A DNA stretch of 64,000 bases from Pterois miles (Eukaryota; Chordata; Actinopteri; Perciformes; Scorpaenidae), in assembly GCA_947000775.1 (NCBI GenBank), contig CAMQGK010000341.1:8954501-9018500 (forward strand). The letters are read 5' to 3'. How positions within the stretch are numbered: position 1 is the stretch's first letter; each line of letters opens with the position of its first letter. The position numbers were made by a program, and so were the translations under genes. Shown here one piece after another: positions 38,221 to 51,441 of the stretch. The notes under the pieces are model-generated. The model worked only from the letters and a program-made list of their open reading frames with translations. It was not told where the DNA came from and did no database searches.

Positions 38221-38290
38221 CACTTACCTCTATAACCAACCAAAAAGAATGGAAAGTAACAGGTATCCTCTTAAATTGGGGGTCACAAAA
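38221..38290 (-). other. flrt3: candidate flrt3 non-coding first exon and donor
   Basis: On the minus strand ATAGAG|GTAAGTGCG is a near-consensus donor, with the exon ending at 38228. A start near 38290 is assumed from a TATA-like word 25-30 bp further upstream. The exon would be about 60 nt and would splice over 6.8 kb to the acceptor at 31427. This is inference; no transcript was seen. Confidence 0.45.
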
Positions 38291-38311
38291 AATAATCCAA
38301 TCCAGGCTATG

Positions 38312-38325
38312 AGGATTTAAATTCA
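38312..38325 (-). promoter_or_regulatory. TATA-like element of a possible flrt3 promoter
   Basis: GAATTTAAATCC on the minus strand contains TTTAAAT, at a suitable distance from the proposed leader exon. A (CT)n tract (GA on the transcribed strand), a common promoter-proximal feature, lies 215 bp further upstream. Confidence 0.3.
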
Positions 38326-38536
38326 GATCCAAAAAAAGACCCTCCTCTCACACACAAGACTATGGAGCTATTTGGAGTCAATCTTGAGCAGCTCTGCTAT
38401 GTTTACTGCTGTCTCTCACACTAATACACAATCGGTAGGCTGTGCGAGGACGTAGGTGCACAGACAGATCCCAGTACAAATGTGGAGTTGTGTTTGCCTC
38501 TAGCTTCAATAGAGCACTGATGTCATCTGGAGGAGT

Positions 38537-38538
<2 letters not shown>

Positions 38539-38593
<55 letters not shown>
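38539..38593. repeat. (CT)n microsatellite
   Basis: About 27 uninterrupted CT units. Open frames through it encode Leu-Ser or Arg-Glu repeats and are artefacts. Confidence 0.97.
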
Positions 38594-38597
<4 letters not shown>

Positions 38598-39269
38598 CAT
38601 CTCTCTGTGTTTGGGAGATGCATAGGGAAAATGCAGTGTTGGATGGGTACACTAGGGGGAGTGGAGGAAAGGGGAAATGCACTCACATCCTCAGATGTGT
38701 GCACTTAAGAGGAATGAATAGTCACTGGTTGGAGAGCAATGCCAGAAAAGGAGGAAGAGGAAATGTACAGTATGTGTGTTCATGTTGGTGGGAATAAGAG
38801 CTACACACACAGCCTCTTACTTGCGGTTTGTTTGTGGTTTTGTTAGCTCGAGTTAAGTTAACATTTGCATATTTGTTTGAGATGTGTCAGGATAATTCAT
38901 GATTGTTTTTTTTGGCATCAGGGGCGTCATTACCGATGTTGTGATTTGTCAATTATCTCTGTTGCAGGTGTTCGTTTTTCTCTAGATGGCATAAACGTCT
39001 TCTGAGAGACAAAAAGGAAATGTTTCACAATTGTAAACCCAAATTGTTTTGTCCATGGAAGTGTAAAAATTGTAATCTAAAAAGCTAATTGAAAACTTTG
39101 TCTTTCTATGTGTGAAGCACATAGGCTTTTTTTTTTTTAAACAATGACAGGTAATGAATATTTGATGTTGTCACAGTGAACCAGAATAAATTCTAACAAG
39201 GATTTAGAAGTGTGCTAATAGCTAATATACGCTCCTGTGTGTGCAGCTGCATCTGCATATGTGCGTATT
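38594..39269. other. non-coding DNA, nothing recognised
   Basis: Spacer between the CT tract and the third family A transposon, without open frames of note. Upstream regulatory sequence of flrt3 could lie here. Confidence 0.4.
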
Positions 39270-39597
39270 TAGGGCTGTTTTCATTGTCGATTATTTTCTT
39301 GATTCATCTATTAGTTGTTTGGTCTAGAAAATGTCAGAAAATAGTGAAAAATGTCAGTCAGTGTTTACCAAAACCCAGTGACGTCCTCAAACGTCTTGTT
39401 TTGTCCACAACTCAAAGATATTAAGTTTACTGACATAGAGGAGTAAAGAAACCAGAAAATATTCACATTTAAGAAGCTGCGATCAGAGAATTTTGACTTT
39501 TCTTTTTTAAAAATGGCAAACTGATTAACTGATCATCAGAATAGTTGGTGATCAATTACATAGCTGGCAACTAATCAATAAATCGCTGCAGCGCCTC
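39270..39597 (+). mobile_element. hAT-like non-autonomous element, family A copy 3
   Basis: Starts TAGGGCTGTTTTCATTGTCG and contains GACATAGAGGAGTAAAGAAA and ATTTAAGAAGCTG like copy 1. It ends near AATCGCTGCAGC. The right terminal bases have decayed and no clear target-site duplication was found. Confidence 0.8.
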
Positions 39598-42500
39598 ACG
39601 TGTCTCTGTCCATTGATACAGGGTGGACATGTGGGCCGCTCTGACGCACCTGAACCATCCCGACTTTTTCGCTTCCTGCTCTCTGTTTGACCCTCTATGG
39701 TTTCATGTTTAAACGCAGCCAAACAGTGGGTTTGCTCCCTTCAAGGCGCAAAGCAGCAGTGAGTCACCCTGTTAGTCAAAGGGTTGCCGAGCAGAGCTGA
39801 CCCAGCCAACACTCTCCCCTGTCCTGCGTCATCTCCAGTGTCTCCCCCTCTGGCTAACAGGCAAGGCAGCCACCACAACCCCGGCGCACTGAGCCGCGAT
39901 GGAGCGGCTCTGTTTCTGTCGTTGAATATCAACTTCCCGTCGATGCCAGCGGGTCGGCGATCAGATCTGTGCACAGCTGTCTAAGTAACGTGGAGACTCT
40001 TCTCTTACATGCTATTTACTAAATACTAGTTTTTGTTAATTACATCAAACCTATTATGCTATTCTGCTGCGAATGCCTGGAGGGTCTGCATTCATTTGCA
40101 GTAAACAAGCAGGTTTGTGAGAGAGGTGTTATTCACTCGTTCTGGGGATACTAAAATATCTAGCTGAAATTAATCATGCTTTCTGTTTGTCAAGAGGGAG
40201 CAGCTGCCTTATAATAATTAATGACAGGAAAGCTAAGTGTTGTCAGTAACCTATCATTAGAGACTCGATATTTTACTGAGGACAAGTAAATGGAAAAGCC
40301 AGACTTTGCAATATTCTGCAAATGACCCCAGTTCACACAAAGCCATGATTTAACATATTTAAAGAAAATGATGTTCATGGATGTAACTCGGCATAGAAAC
40401 AACAGCACAACTCATTAACGTCCCCATTTAGACTGGTTTAGTACTCTGCTCATGAGCTGATGTGGACCTCCACTCATAGCAATTGTTATTGCCTCATTAG
40501 GATGGTGCGTACCGTCCAAGTGTCTGACCACCGCTGACATCTCGTGCCCAGTTATTTGCCAGGACGGAGCGTGTTCCAGCTCCAGCCTCGACACATCGGC
40601 ACACGGTTAAACCATGATTGCCATCTTAACTAGAGTGCCTAATTGAACAGACACTTAAGCTTGGAGCATCTGCCAAACTACTTAGACCTCTAGTGGAGTT
40701 TTTCAGATTTGTTTGCTTTCCAGCTGGAGAGGCTCTCACTTTTGTTGGAAACACAATGGGATTTCTAGACAAATATAAATTGTCTGCCTGTATGCGGTTC
40801 ACTTGGAGGCAAATCTCCAAATTTGATTGATCTGTCTAAAGTTTCCACTGCGGCTTCATGTTTTGCTTGTTTGTTAATGACGGTATCATATTAGTCCAGG
40901 TGTTGTATGCCAGCGGCTGCGAGGTGAGAAAAGGTCAGCCTCGGACATCCTGACTTGATCCTTGTCTTCCCTCCAGGGGAACAGAGCAGAGAAACCTACT
41001 CCTGACCTCACCGTGCCTTCCTCTCCTAAATCGACTGCAGACACATCTGTCAGCGGCTGCTGATTGACCCTCTCTCAGACCTACAAAGAGCCCCACTGGA
41101 GGACGAGGGTGTTGGGTTTCTGTTATCTCAAGACCAGGGAAATCTGTTGCCCTGTTCATCTTTTGTTCAAGGGGACAGGCGCTCTCCTTTCCCAAGGATG
41201 CACTCTAGACTGTCTGGCCAATTTCACCGTGTTTAGACAACAGACAGGTTGTTTCCTACCCTGTTGTGCGTGTTTGCAAAGATAGCTAAATATATTAAGC
41301 CACTTGATTTTGCTAAGTGCTGCTGGCTAAAGTGCCTTTTGGCTCCAGTGGCAACGAAACAACTGCTGAATGTGCACTTGGTCTTGTTCTATATCAGACT
41401 GTCCTAATCCTAGTTTTTGTCTCTCATGACAGACATTGGACCAGATAATTGATTTGCTCTTTTGCTCTTGCAGTGGTCGATAGGGCTCTGCAGGCTGCGG
41501 TGCCCCACTTTCTGGATGCAAACCCAGTCTATGTAAGCTAGGTGTTATGGATATTGTTTTATCTCCTTCAGTTTTCCGTTTATCTGTCACTTAAGCTTAG
41601 TGCGTGTTCACTGAAAAGCTTGTGTGAAATACAATAGGCCCCAAAACTGCTCAGGGGCTCACAGGGGAAAAATGGAGGCTGATTTCCCCTCTTGTCTCCT
41701 TCCTTGCTCTGACTGGAATTCATTATTGATAGACTTTCCGTGTTCTTAACCAATGCCAAATAAAAGGGGGAACATGTAAAAGGCTGCTGCCAAAACCCCC
41801 GCTTTGTTTTTCATTTACCTTCTGCTTTATTTGCATATTCATCCTCTCCAGGCAATCAGCAGAGATCTTTGCTGTGGGCCTTTCATCTCCGCTCTGCCAT
41901 CCTGACAGGCAGCTTTTCAGTATCACAACAGTTTAACTAGGATTTGTGGATGAGAGGTGCTGTTGGTTATGCTGGAAAATTCACATTTTTTGATTTGCAG
42001 ACGTTGTAATGTGTGTGACGGGGGATAGAAAGAAGGTTTATGGAAAAAAAATATAAACCAGTGAATGGGTGAACATGTAGACAGATGTTGGATTTCGTTA
42101 GTGTGGGTTTGTAGAGATGTAAATGAAGGCAAAGTGGAGTCGCCTAAAATGGTTGGCAAGATGTTGGATCTTTATCCATATAAATGCACGTCAGAGACAC
42201 ACAGTAAGGGTACTAATCTTTTCTGATGCAGATCCCAGATGTTTGAGGGATAGGTTGACCCCTTCATTTCTTGCGACTAGGTTGCAGAAAAAGACAAGAG
42301 CCAACAACAACTGAGACTAAAGGGGCCGACATCCTGCTGCTTCGGCAAGTCCAGGGGCCTCGGACAGCAGTCATTCGGGCCTTGTGTTTTTGGAGGAATG
42401 ACAAGCCATGCGAATAGCCCCGTCGGCTGTTTTTCCCCTCTTCTTTTGTTTTCTTTGGTTGTTTTTGTGGTTGCTGTTGTGTTGTCTGTGGAGACAGAGG

Positions 42501-44354
42501 AACTGAAGGATGAGCGAGCTCCATTAAAAAAAAAAGGTGGAGGGGGGTAGGAGCTGACTTGTCAACCTCAGAACCTCCCATAGGTTAATGACCCCAAACA
42601 CAATGCTCTGTGATCAGATCAGATAGAGCACCCCCCTTCCCGCTGCACTAATCAGCACAATAAAGGGGATAAAAGATAGAATTACCATACAGTGTTTTCA
42701 CAGACCACCATACATCTCTAATGTACCTAACTGAAGCCCTTCTCTCTTGCTTTGTAACTGGTTTACAATTCCTGCACTCAATCTGTAATTAGCCAACTTA
42801 GCGTCTTTTCTCCAGCCTTAGTTAAATGGCGGCATTTACCTCTACAATGGACTCTATATGCTTGTGTAAGCGTCGAGTGTGAGAGTCTTAAAGACAAACA
42901 AGCAGCTTTCTGATTCCTAAAACTCAGCAGCACATTCCTTCAGCATACGGGTGAATTTAGTGCTTTGAGATTAGGAGTGTCTTATGAAAGGGTCAGTCAG
43001 GGTTTAGAGCCGTAAGGAGAGGAAGTCAGGGCTAATGTTATCTAGTGAAACAAACCAAGTTGTTGCTGCTCTAGATAAGATAAGATAGATTGTACAAGAC
43101 CTCAAGGAGTGTAATGGGCCTGTTGATTGGAACACATGCAGGAAGTAGGCAGCTGCATTTTGGGTTAAGAGAAGTGGGAGTACTAAAGAAGGGATGTGAC
43201 ACAGAGCTGCCATCATCATGATCAAAGTGTTCACTTATCTGTGCCAAACACTAACTCCGACTTTGTTTTCTCTGTGATCTGGATGACTTTGTTTACTCTC
43301 ACGAGTCATATCTAAAAATTACCCTTTTTTTTTAATGATTTCTCAACTTTGTTTTTCCCCACTGTTAAACACAATGAATAACTGCTGGAATAAAACAAAA
43401 GAAATAGGAGGTTTTTATGTGTTCACGCGCCATAGAGCAAACTTTTTACTCTGAGCTGATGCTTCAATCAGAAATACATTCTCATTATCCAGTTTCACAC
43501 ATGCATATGGTTGTCTGGAGTGATATAATTCAGTTTGCATCATTATATTGTTATCTGTCGAAGCCTGGTAGAGTTACGCTGACATTTTGTCATTGTGGTG
43601 GTGAGAAGCATCTACACGATCCGGAGCTGCTTAATTGGCATTAAACTCCACCAGAAGGTGTTTTCAGGTAACACCTCCATCCATCCCAACAACAGGGAGG
43701 TGTCTACGCTTCTGCGTCTGCCACCAGCACTTCACCACTCATCCTGAGCGACTTGGAGATCGAATGTCTTATTTCTCTGCAGCCAGGGGCCGCATTCAAA
43801 AGAAGCCTATAGAAAGTGATGATTGGAGGATAAAAGCACCGATTGAGTTGAGGGGATGTTTATGACTTTCTTGAAAGAGGCGTTCGGAGACGACCCGCCC
43901 ACCTATTAGCGCAAGAGTGTAAGGTGCTTGTGGTGGAGCTGCGAATGACATGTTTAAGGTAAAACTGGGAGTAACTTGAGTAAACCCTCTTTATCCCACT
44001 CTGTTGCTGGGGTGTTTCTGAGGTTAACCTTGTGCAGGAAGAAGTGTATGTGTGTGGTGGTGTGCATTACGTTGGCAGTGATGGGGATAAGGCGTGGGAG
44101 GATTTCAGCGTGGTGGACCGCGAGTGTTTACATTTATCTTGGACATGCTCTTCATCTACATGTGCATAAAATCTGTGAAAGTGATTTTTGTTAATGCCAT
44201 TTATACTGTTTTCTCCCATTTACTGCCTTGCTAATGGGTTCATTCAAAGAATAATGAATCAAATGTCCAGTTATGTAGTATTTCAGTGTTAACAGTTTGC
44301 ATAAACACCTTTATTGGCAAATGTGACAAAAACACCTCTTCAGTCTGTTCCATG
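39598..44354. other. 4.8 kb non-coding DNA
   Basis: No exon or repeat is recognised. 39600-39990 is GC-richer with a 66-codon plus-strand and a 77-codon minus-strand open frame that overlap, neither with a domain. The rest is ordinary AT-rich DNA. Confidence 0.4.
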
Positions 44355-45330
44355 ATCATAATAGTTTATTTATTATTTATTTTAGTTTTGGCATATCAAT
44401 TTAATTTTAGTTTAGTTGTAGTTACTTTTCACAGTGTGTTAGCTGGTTTAGGTTTTCTTGAAGTTTTTCAGAAAGGTTTTTGTAAATTTATTTTTAGTTT
44501 TACAGTAATTAAAAATGTTGTTACCCTAACATCTATAAGAATTAATGCTATGATGTCTCACAAGTATGTAGCTATATGTAAATACAAAATACATGGTTGG
44601 AGATATCACCATCTCCTTAAAGGTCAAGTCAATTACTGTGGTTTGACCAGTGGGCAACCTCCGTGCCTGAAAAGTGCCTTATTTCTAATGGTCAGCAGGG
44701 GGCGACTGCTCTGGTTGCAAAAAAGAAGTCTGATTATATAGAAGTCTATGAGAAAATGAGCCTACTTCTCACTTGATTTATTACCTCAGTAAACATTGTT
44801 AACATGAGTTTATGGTCTCAATCTCTAGTTTCAAGTTTCCTTCAGTACAGCATGATGTTCACTTAGTAAATAATGGTTCCATTAAGAGTTAAATAGACCG
44901 TGAAGCAGGGGATGCTTTAGGGCGTAGCTACCTTGTGATTGCCAGGTCGTCACCATGGCGTTGTCTGGTCTGGGAGTTGTCCTTGTTTTCATCTTACAAG
45001 TTTAACCCTCTCACAGTTTGTTTTCAGGTCATGAAAGTAATTAAAACCTTTTTGGTCTCCTGAAAATGTCTTATTCAGGTTGTACTTAGCTTCACCCTCT
45101 TGTGTCACATCTGGCTGCAAAAACACACATGGCAGCGGTGAAATACTAAGATGGTGACGGCCAATTTATGCTCATTTTTATTTTGTTTTTATTAGTTTTT
45201 TTTTTTTAGCCAGGCAGTATAGCTTCAGTTTAGTTTTAGTTTTCGTAAAGGATTTAAAAAAAAATAGGTTCAGTTTCAAATGCGTTTCACTTCTTATTTT
45301 CATTTTAGTTTACTATAATAACCCAGGTCC
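44355..45330. mobile_element. TTTTAGTTTAG-rich dispersed repeat, interrupted
   Basis: The left part (44355-about 44610) and right part (about 45166-45330) are both rich in TTTTAGTTTTAG-like words. The right part ends TTTAGTTTACTATAATAACC, as in a fish repeat I recall. They are separated by a different repeat at 44615-45165, so I read this as one older element split by a younger one. Boundaries are approximate. Confidence 0.45.
44615..45165 (+). mobile_element. dispersed teleost repeat (CAGCAGGGGGCGACTG type)
   Basis: The words GGTCAGCAGGGGGCGACTGC, AGAAGTCTATGAGAAAATGA, CTACTTCTCACTTGATTTAT and CTTAGCTTCACCCTCTTGTG match a very common teleost interspersed repeat. No target-site duplication was found and there is no coding capacity. 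Confidence 0.65.
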
Positions 45331-48300
45331 ATTCTACAATGTACAAGCAAAAGTTCCCCCAAACCCTTTTCACAGTAGAAATGGAGGGAAACCTTGGGAA
45401 AGAATCACACAGCGGCTTACCTCCCTTCAGGGCTGACCGCTGCCTGTTGCACAGCATGACAAAGAGCAGATTGTTGATATGAATTGAACATGACAAAAAA
45501 AGTGTGCTTTTAAAGTTACGCCTATAGTATTTTTTTGCATACTTGTATCATTTAGTGATAATCACTATTACGAATTCTTTATTGCTTGTGAATACAGGAT
45601 CAGGATGAAAGTCTTTGAAGTGTGTCTGTGCTAACACAGACAGAAGTAGAAAAAGATTTTTGGTACATTTGAAGGTAATTGCTCTGGGCCCAGGAGCAAC
45701 GCTTTTTCTTACACATCATAGCCTTAAATATCCTTTTCCATGCTCCAATCTCACAAACGAACAATAAAGACAAAGCCGTGACATTTCACAGGCCAGTAAG
45801 AACTCCTTTAAGTTGACCCATCAAAGGCAACCAAAGGTAGAGGAAGTCAACCAGCAAATCACAGATAGAGGAGATGGGTAGATGTGTTGGGTAAATAGAA
45901 GTCATGCCATTATAACCAACATCAATCACACAGGCAATAACAGAGATGTGAATTTATACACAGCGATAGGGGAAAAACACTGGGGGCAGGAGCTGCCAGA
46001 CTTTGGCAGCTGCTGATGCTGCCTGTCTCTGGGTTGGTGTGAAAATGGCTGCGATTTGAAATGGAAATGGTCCCTTTCTGTGGCGGATGTTATGGGGAAC
46101 AGTCCTTCTGTTGATTGAACCGTAGCTGCTTGCATCAAGTTTCTGCATAGCATAGGCTCTCAAAAATGCATTCTTCTCTTTGTAAAGGTCACTGTTATAT
46201 GGAAAATGTCAGCATTCCCTCTTTAGAAACATTCATCACTGTGAGTGTATTATTTGCAAAAACTATTCTTTTTATGCTCATTTAAGCCATTTACAATTCT
46301 CATATTCACATCTTTCTTATGATTATGTGGACAGCTTCTAATGCATTTTTGCACATACCACAGACCTGCACATAATCTTTTATTTTCTTTCATATAATCT
46401 GATTAATAAGATGCACAGCTGCAAACAAAGGTATTTCCTATATGCTTTGACATACAGCTTCTAACCTGCAACACAGATGCTGATTTTACTGCAGTGCTTC
46501 GACTATGTTCTTTCATTGTACTTATGAGCTGTTATGCATTTAATTCTCTGTACTTTTTATCTATAACTTCCTCTCTGCTGCTCCAGTGACCCAATTTCCC
46601 CACTGTGATCATTAAAATTTCATTATCATTATCATCATCAGTAGCATTTCTCTTATTCATGCCTCTCACCTGAGTATCTGTCAGGGGAGACCTTGAGTCT
46701 AAGCAGATATGTACCCCACATGGATTACTCAAATGTTGTTTCAGTGTTGCATTACTTGAGCCTTGAGCAGGGATTCCTTTGCATAGTTTGTAAAAGTTGA
46801 GCCAAAATCCTGCCAAATACATTCAAGTACTGTGTGCGCTGTGGCAGCAACCGCCCCCAGCTCTCTCAGGATAGGAAAACCCCGGAGGAGGCTCCATTTA
46901 ACCCCTAAGGATTAGCGCTCATGCCTACTTTAGCATTGGTAAAAGGGGAAAACGTCTCAGCACATTGAGTCAATAGGGAATCAGGCCCACTCCGCTGGCT
47001 TCCCACACAAAAACGGACAAAGAAAAAATAAAAGTGAAGCTTCAGCTCTGACTTAAATAGGGCTAGATGTTTGCCCAGCCTACTTTACCATTCGCCCTTG
47101 CGCTGCCTTCACAGTACATTACCAGGCCAAAAGTACAAAGCTTTAATCTCGACAATATGTTCAATATACTTTGCGCTTCCCTTGAATATTTTGTCTGCAT
47201 CAGTTAGTCCTTTTATAACAGAAGAGAGATTTCTGATTGTGTTTTGTTTTTTCATACCAGTGGAGTATGGAAATATGGACATATTCTAGTTGCACTTGTT
47301 CAGTGGTGTGTTTGGACAGTGTTTACCCCCAGCCAGCTTTAATCCTGTATGCTGAGCTGACTCGCCACTGCTTGGGAAAAACAGCCTGGCGGTGTTTCTT
47401 TATGAGCTTGTTTTTTGTCTCCCCTTTCTGTCTCATAATTCACATTCTCCTTGCATGTCTTTATACTGTTTCAGAGAACATAGTTGCCCCTGTGTTGAGT
47501 ATATTTCTGTCTTGCCAGCAGAGGCTGATTGGATGAAGAGGAGCGATGTGGAGAAACAACGCCGTCTGGTGCGGTGTTGGAGGGCATGCCTCTCTCACAG
47601 GGGTCCCGGGCAGAGCGGAGGCTCGGTGTGTTGACTTTAGTCCTTGGTTGACATTCCCTTGTGTTTGTCTAGGCTTTCATCACGGCTCCGTTCAAACAAG
47701 CGCCAGCAACTGATAAAACACATGCTCTCACTGACTCACAGTCAAGCACAGACACATATAGTGACACATGGGCAGACTTCGATTTGACTTCATAGCAACA
47801 GGTGATGCCCCAAAATGGAGTCGTAGGTATAGAAGCTGTATTGTGTGTTGCTAGGACAGTTTGTGTATAAATGACATTGGACTTTGAGTGCATTAACAGC
47901 TGTGTATGATGTGGTATGATCTCCAGCAGTGTCTCCTGCTGTCAGAAATCAGCTATAAGTTTCTGCTTGTGAAGTTGATTCTGGAAATTAAAATATCAGA
48001 GGACTGGTTATGTCTTTTATTCTGATGTAGGAAAAGAACAGCTGTGTTTTTACATATGGCCCCGTTACTCTGCCTTGTACATTTCTGGAGCCAACCAACA
48101 GGAATGTAACTGCCAGTCAAGCAGGAAGAGTGTCTTCTCTCGGTGTGGATTGCCGTCTCTTCTCTTGTGTGGAAAGGCTATCCAGCCCGCCAGATTTCAC
48201 GCCTGCACCGGCGCCTCGGAGGTGCACTAGGAGGAGCTGGGTGTCGGGGGGTGTGCAGAGAGCGACACCACAGCTGCGGAAAGGGAGACTGTTGTCATCC

Positions 48301-50814
48301 CAATGTGGAGAGAGCGTTATCATCCCAATGTGGAGAAGCTGGTTTCGAAAACCAGGTGCAGCCCACACCTGCCTGTGTTCCTTCCACCTTGCTTAATTAG
48401 AGTTCAGTATCCTCCAAATGAATATTCTCGCTCTTGTCTCTTCTGTGTTTGTGAATGTGCGTGTGTGGGAGCCAGTGGGCTCAATTGGGAATTATCTAGC
48501 ATTCCCTGGAGAAAGCCTCTTTTCCTACTCTCTGTTTATCCACAAGAGTATACTCACTCCCAAGTTAGCTGAACAGACTCAACAGCCCATTACTGATCTC
48601 CTGATCTATTGTTAAAATTGAATCTGTGTGACTATGACTGCACATTTCCTCTTTACTTTGTTGTCAAAACGCCAGTGTCAGACTATATTGAGTTAGTAAT
48701 TAATGCCTGGCATAAGTGAGTTCCAGTTACGCAGTCAAAAGGCTTTCACTGTTGTTCGCTATGCCAGCAGGAGATTTTTTATTCCCGCAAAAGCACAAGT
48801 GCAAAGAGAAACAAGTTCCTTTCTGTCACCAGCAGATCTGTCAGCAGGGTGGCATGGATCAGTCACATCATTCGTCAGATCTGAAGCTCGATGTTTCAGA
48901 AGTAGAGGAGAGGAGTAGAGTATTCATTTTTCCCCTTACTGTAGTGTAACAGCGCTCGGTGTGATGTGCAGTCATCTGCTGGGTTATAATTGGGGCTAAG
49001 GCTGCTGAACCCCCGCCTGGTTCTTCTGAATGCAGTGACATGGAATCCTCCATAGAGACTCAGTGTGTGATTTTTCACATGGTTTGACAGGCATTCAAGG
49101 CTTCTCACATATCCAGCCGTCAGTTTACCTGAGCCATGCTTTATGCCCGTTTTTGTCAGTGTGAGACTTGTGTATGACTGTGGGGATACAAGTGTCAAGC
49201 ATCAGTTTACGCCACATAAGGTCTGCTAGGTGCTCGGCTCATGATGTCAGGTAAGTACAACAAAAGAAAAGTTTTTTTTTCTGCAAAAGCTCCTCGGCTC
49301 ACATTCAGCAGCAGCAGAAGCAGCAGCAGGTTATCAAGTCAGAGAAGTTTTTTGATTACTTTTCATGCAACCAGTCTGGCCCTCAACCCTCCACCTCTGA
49401 ACGCTGCTACTCCCACCCACGTCATGGCCGGCTGACCTTGCCCCCGCCATGTTTAACAAACTCTCTGCCTTTGTTCATTCAGTCATGTTTCCATGGTGAC
49501 TGCCCTCAGTCACCCCAAACAGCATGAACATGAGGCCTCAGAAGGCCTAGCAGGTCTAGCAAAAGTCCACGGTTTCACAATATGGTATTAAGGTGCTGAG
49601 GATGAAACACATCAAAGCCTTGCAGCACAGTACCAAGCACTCTTTGAGATATCCATGTACTTTTGATTGCTGCCTGGAGACCAATATGGTGGTCAGCTCT
49701 GTTGTGAGAGAAAGAATAGCTAAAGCCAGTTGTGTTTATGCTTCACCCTGTGACCAATTGCCAAGCTGTCGGCTCAGAAATGTGGCGACTTTTTTCATTT
49801 CTTCGGTCATTTGAATGGTACCTCATGGAATATGAAGCATGTCACACTATAAATTTAGAGCCCCATTGGCTCATCTATTTACCGGCTGCCAGTGGGCTTT
49901 TTCAGTCATTGAAACACAGCGAGACGCACATCAGTCTGGGTTTCTCCTGAACTGGAGCTCCCACTGTAAGGAGAGGTTGTTAGCTGAGACTGAGGACCTG
50001 TCAGGGTTGTTAAGACCCTGATATACCCCCAAACGGACACGAACACAGACAGCGGTTGCACACTCACGTTACCACCATACCGTTTCAGGATTCTGCATCG
50101 GCTTACATGCACACACAAGTTCATTTGGCAAGTAGGGTTTTAGCGAGCTTACATTTCGGTGCTTACAGGCATGAGCAAATGACAAAACGTACATCATGGA
50201 TATACTCTCGAGATTGTGGACATAATACAGTTTGAGCTTAATGCCACTCTGAGGCATGCCCTTAACTCTGAGTGCATTGGTAACTACAGTACATGTCTGC
50301 TTTGTGTGTGAGAAGAATCAGTTTTTGTAAAAGTCATGCTAGCAATGTGACTTGCAAGGACCTTCCACTTCAACACAGTTCAACTCTGAACTGAATGCAG
50401 ACACATTAACTAAAAGGCTGCAGCATGTGAAACAGTTAAATACACGAGTTATATTAAAAGGGATATTTTTGCCTTCTTGCCACACCACTGTGATTAAGTT
50501 CTCATTTGGAAATAAAATCAGTTTAATAAGCCATGAAATGCTGTAAATTTACCAATTTGAGGTTGTAGAAAGTTTTTCTCAGAACAGACGAATTTTTTAA
50601 GAATGTGTTTTAATTAAGGATTTTTTTTTCCCTTTTTGGTGTGGTGCAAAAACCTCTCACACTAATCATTAGCTAAGACTCCTACATTTTCAACTTTAGT
50701 TCATGCCAGCAGCTTTTAGGACTTTGTCAGCACTGCCTCCTAAAAAATTACTTTCCCATACATTAAACTGCGTTCTCAGTTACATCTCTGACAATCACAA
50801 ATACATTCTGCGTA
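45331..50814. other. 5.5 kb non-coding DNA
   Basis: No exon is recognised. A 25-bp tandem duplication lies at 48292-48341. Overlapping open frames of 80-90 codons around 48117-48572 lack domains. Confidence 0.4.
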
Positions 50815-51010
50815 AGGCTGGTGACGTAGTACAATGAGCTATGCATAGAACGGGTGACGTAGTATAGTTTTTTGTTGTGTTTCAATATCATAGCCAAACC
50901 ATGAGTTTTTAAAATTAAACCTAACCAAGTAGATTTGTTGCCTAAACCTAACTAGGCACTGTTGTTGTGTTTTTTTTTTTGTTTCAATTTACAACATTAA
51001 CCATGTGTTT
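50815..51010. repeat. dispersed CCTAAACCTAACTAGG-type repeat
   Basis: Contains two GGTGACGTAGTA words (50820-50870) and the pair AAACCTAACCAAGTAG and CCTAAACCTAACTAGG. It resembles a fish repeat with these words. Boundaries are approximate. Confidence 0.45.
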
Positions 51011-51093
51011 AAGATCATTTTAAACCGACCGTAATCTTGGAGAAAATGGGATCTACATGGTTGTTTACAGCGTGAGGAGGGGTGAGTGTCCTG

Positions 51094-51441
51094 CAGTGCT
51101 GCAACTAGCAGCTATTCTCATTGTCGATTAATCTGTTGATTATTTTTTTGATTAATCGTTTAGTTATTTGGCTTATGAAATCCATCAATCATTATTTCCC
51201 AAACCCAAGATGACATCCTCAAATGTCTTGTTTTGTCCTCAACTCAGATATTCAGTTTACTGTCCGAGAGTAACGAAACCACAAAATATTCATATTCATT
51301 TTATTAATATTCAGTATTTAAGAAGCTGCTGTCAGAGAATTTTGACTTTTCCTTGGAAAAATTACTCAAATTAATTATCAAAATAGTTGGCGATTCATTT
51401 AATAGTTGACAACTAATCAATCATTTAATGTTACAGCTCGA
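51094..51441 (+). mobile_element. hAT-like non-autonomous element, family A copy 4
   Basis: Starts near CAGTGCTGCAACTAGC and runs through TCATTGTCGATTAATC and TTTAAGAAGCTGCTGTCAG. It ends AATGTTACAGCTCGA. It carries a small extra AT-rich stretch (near 51280-51310) compared with the other copies. Termini are degenerate and no duplication was found. Confidence 0.8.

Larger units (their letters stand above)
31429..38226 (-). other. flrt3: probable flrt3 5' intron
   Basis: This stretch lies between the acceptor before the coding exon and the candidate donor at 38227. It holds no recognised gene. A further non-coding exon may lie inside; a weaker donor-like word occurs near 32431. Contents worth noting are a poly(A) run (33623-33636), a GT microsatellite (35149-35178) and a unique TAAT-rich block (35450-35620). 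A CpG-richer block lies at about 37440-37600. Confidence 0.5.

Noticed and set aside
38378..38708. Open frames of about 90-108 codons with Leu-Ser or Arg-Glu runs
   Set aside because: They are translations of the CT/GA microsatellite with short random flanks.
39600..39990. GC-richer block with overlapping open frames, possible promoter or exon
   Set aside because: No donor or acceptor of good quality, no domain, and not dense enough in CpG to call an island by eye.
44286..44741. 151-codon plus-strand open frame
   Set aside because: It lies across two nested dispersed repeats.
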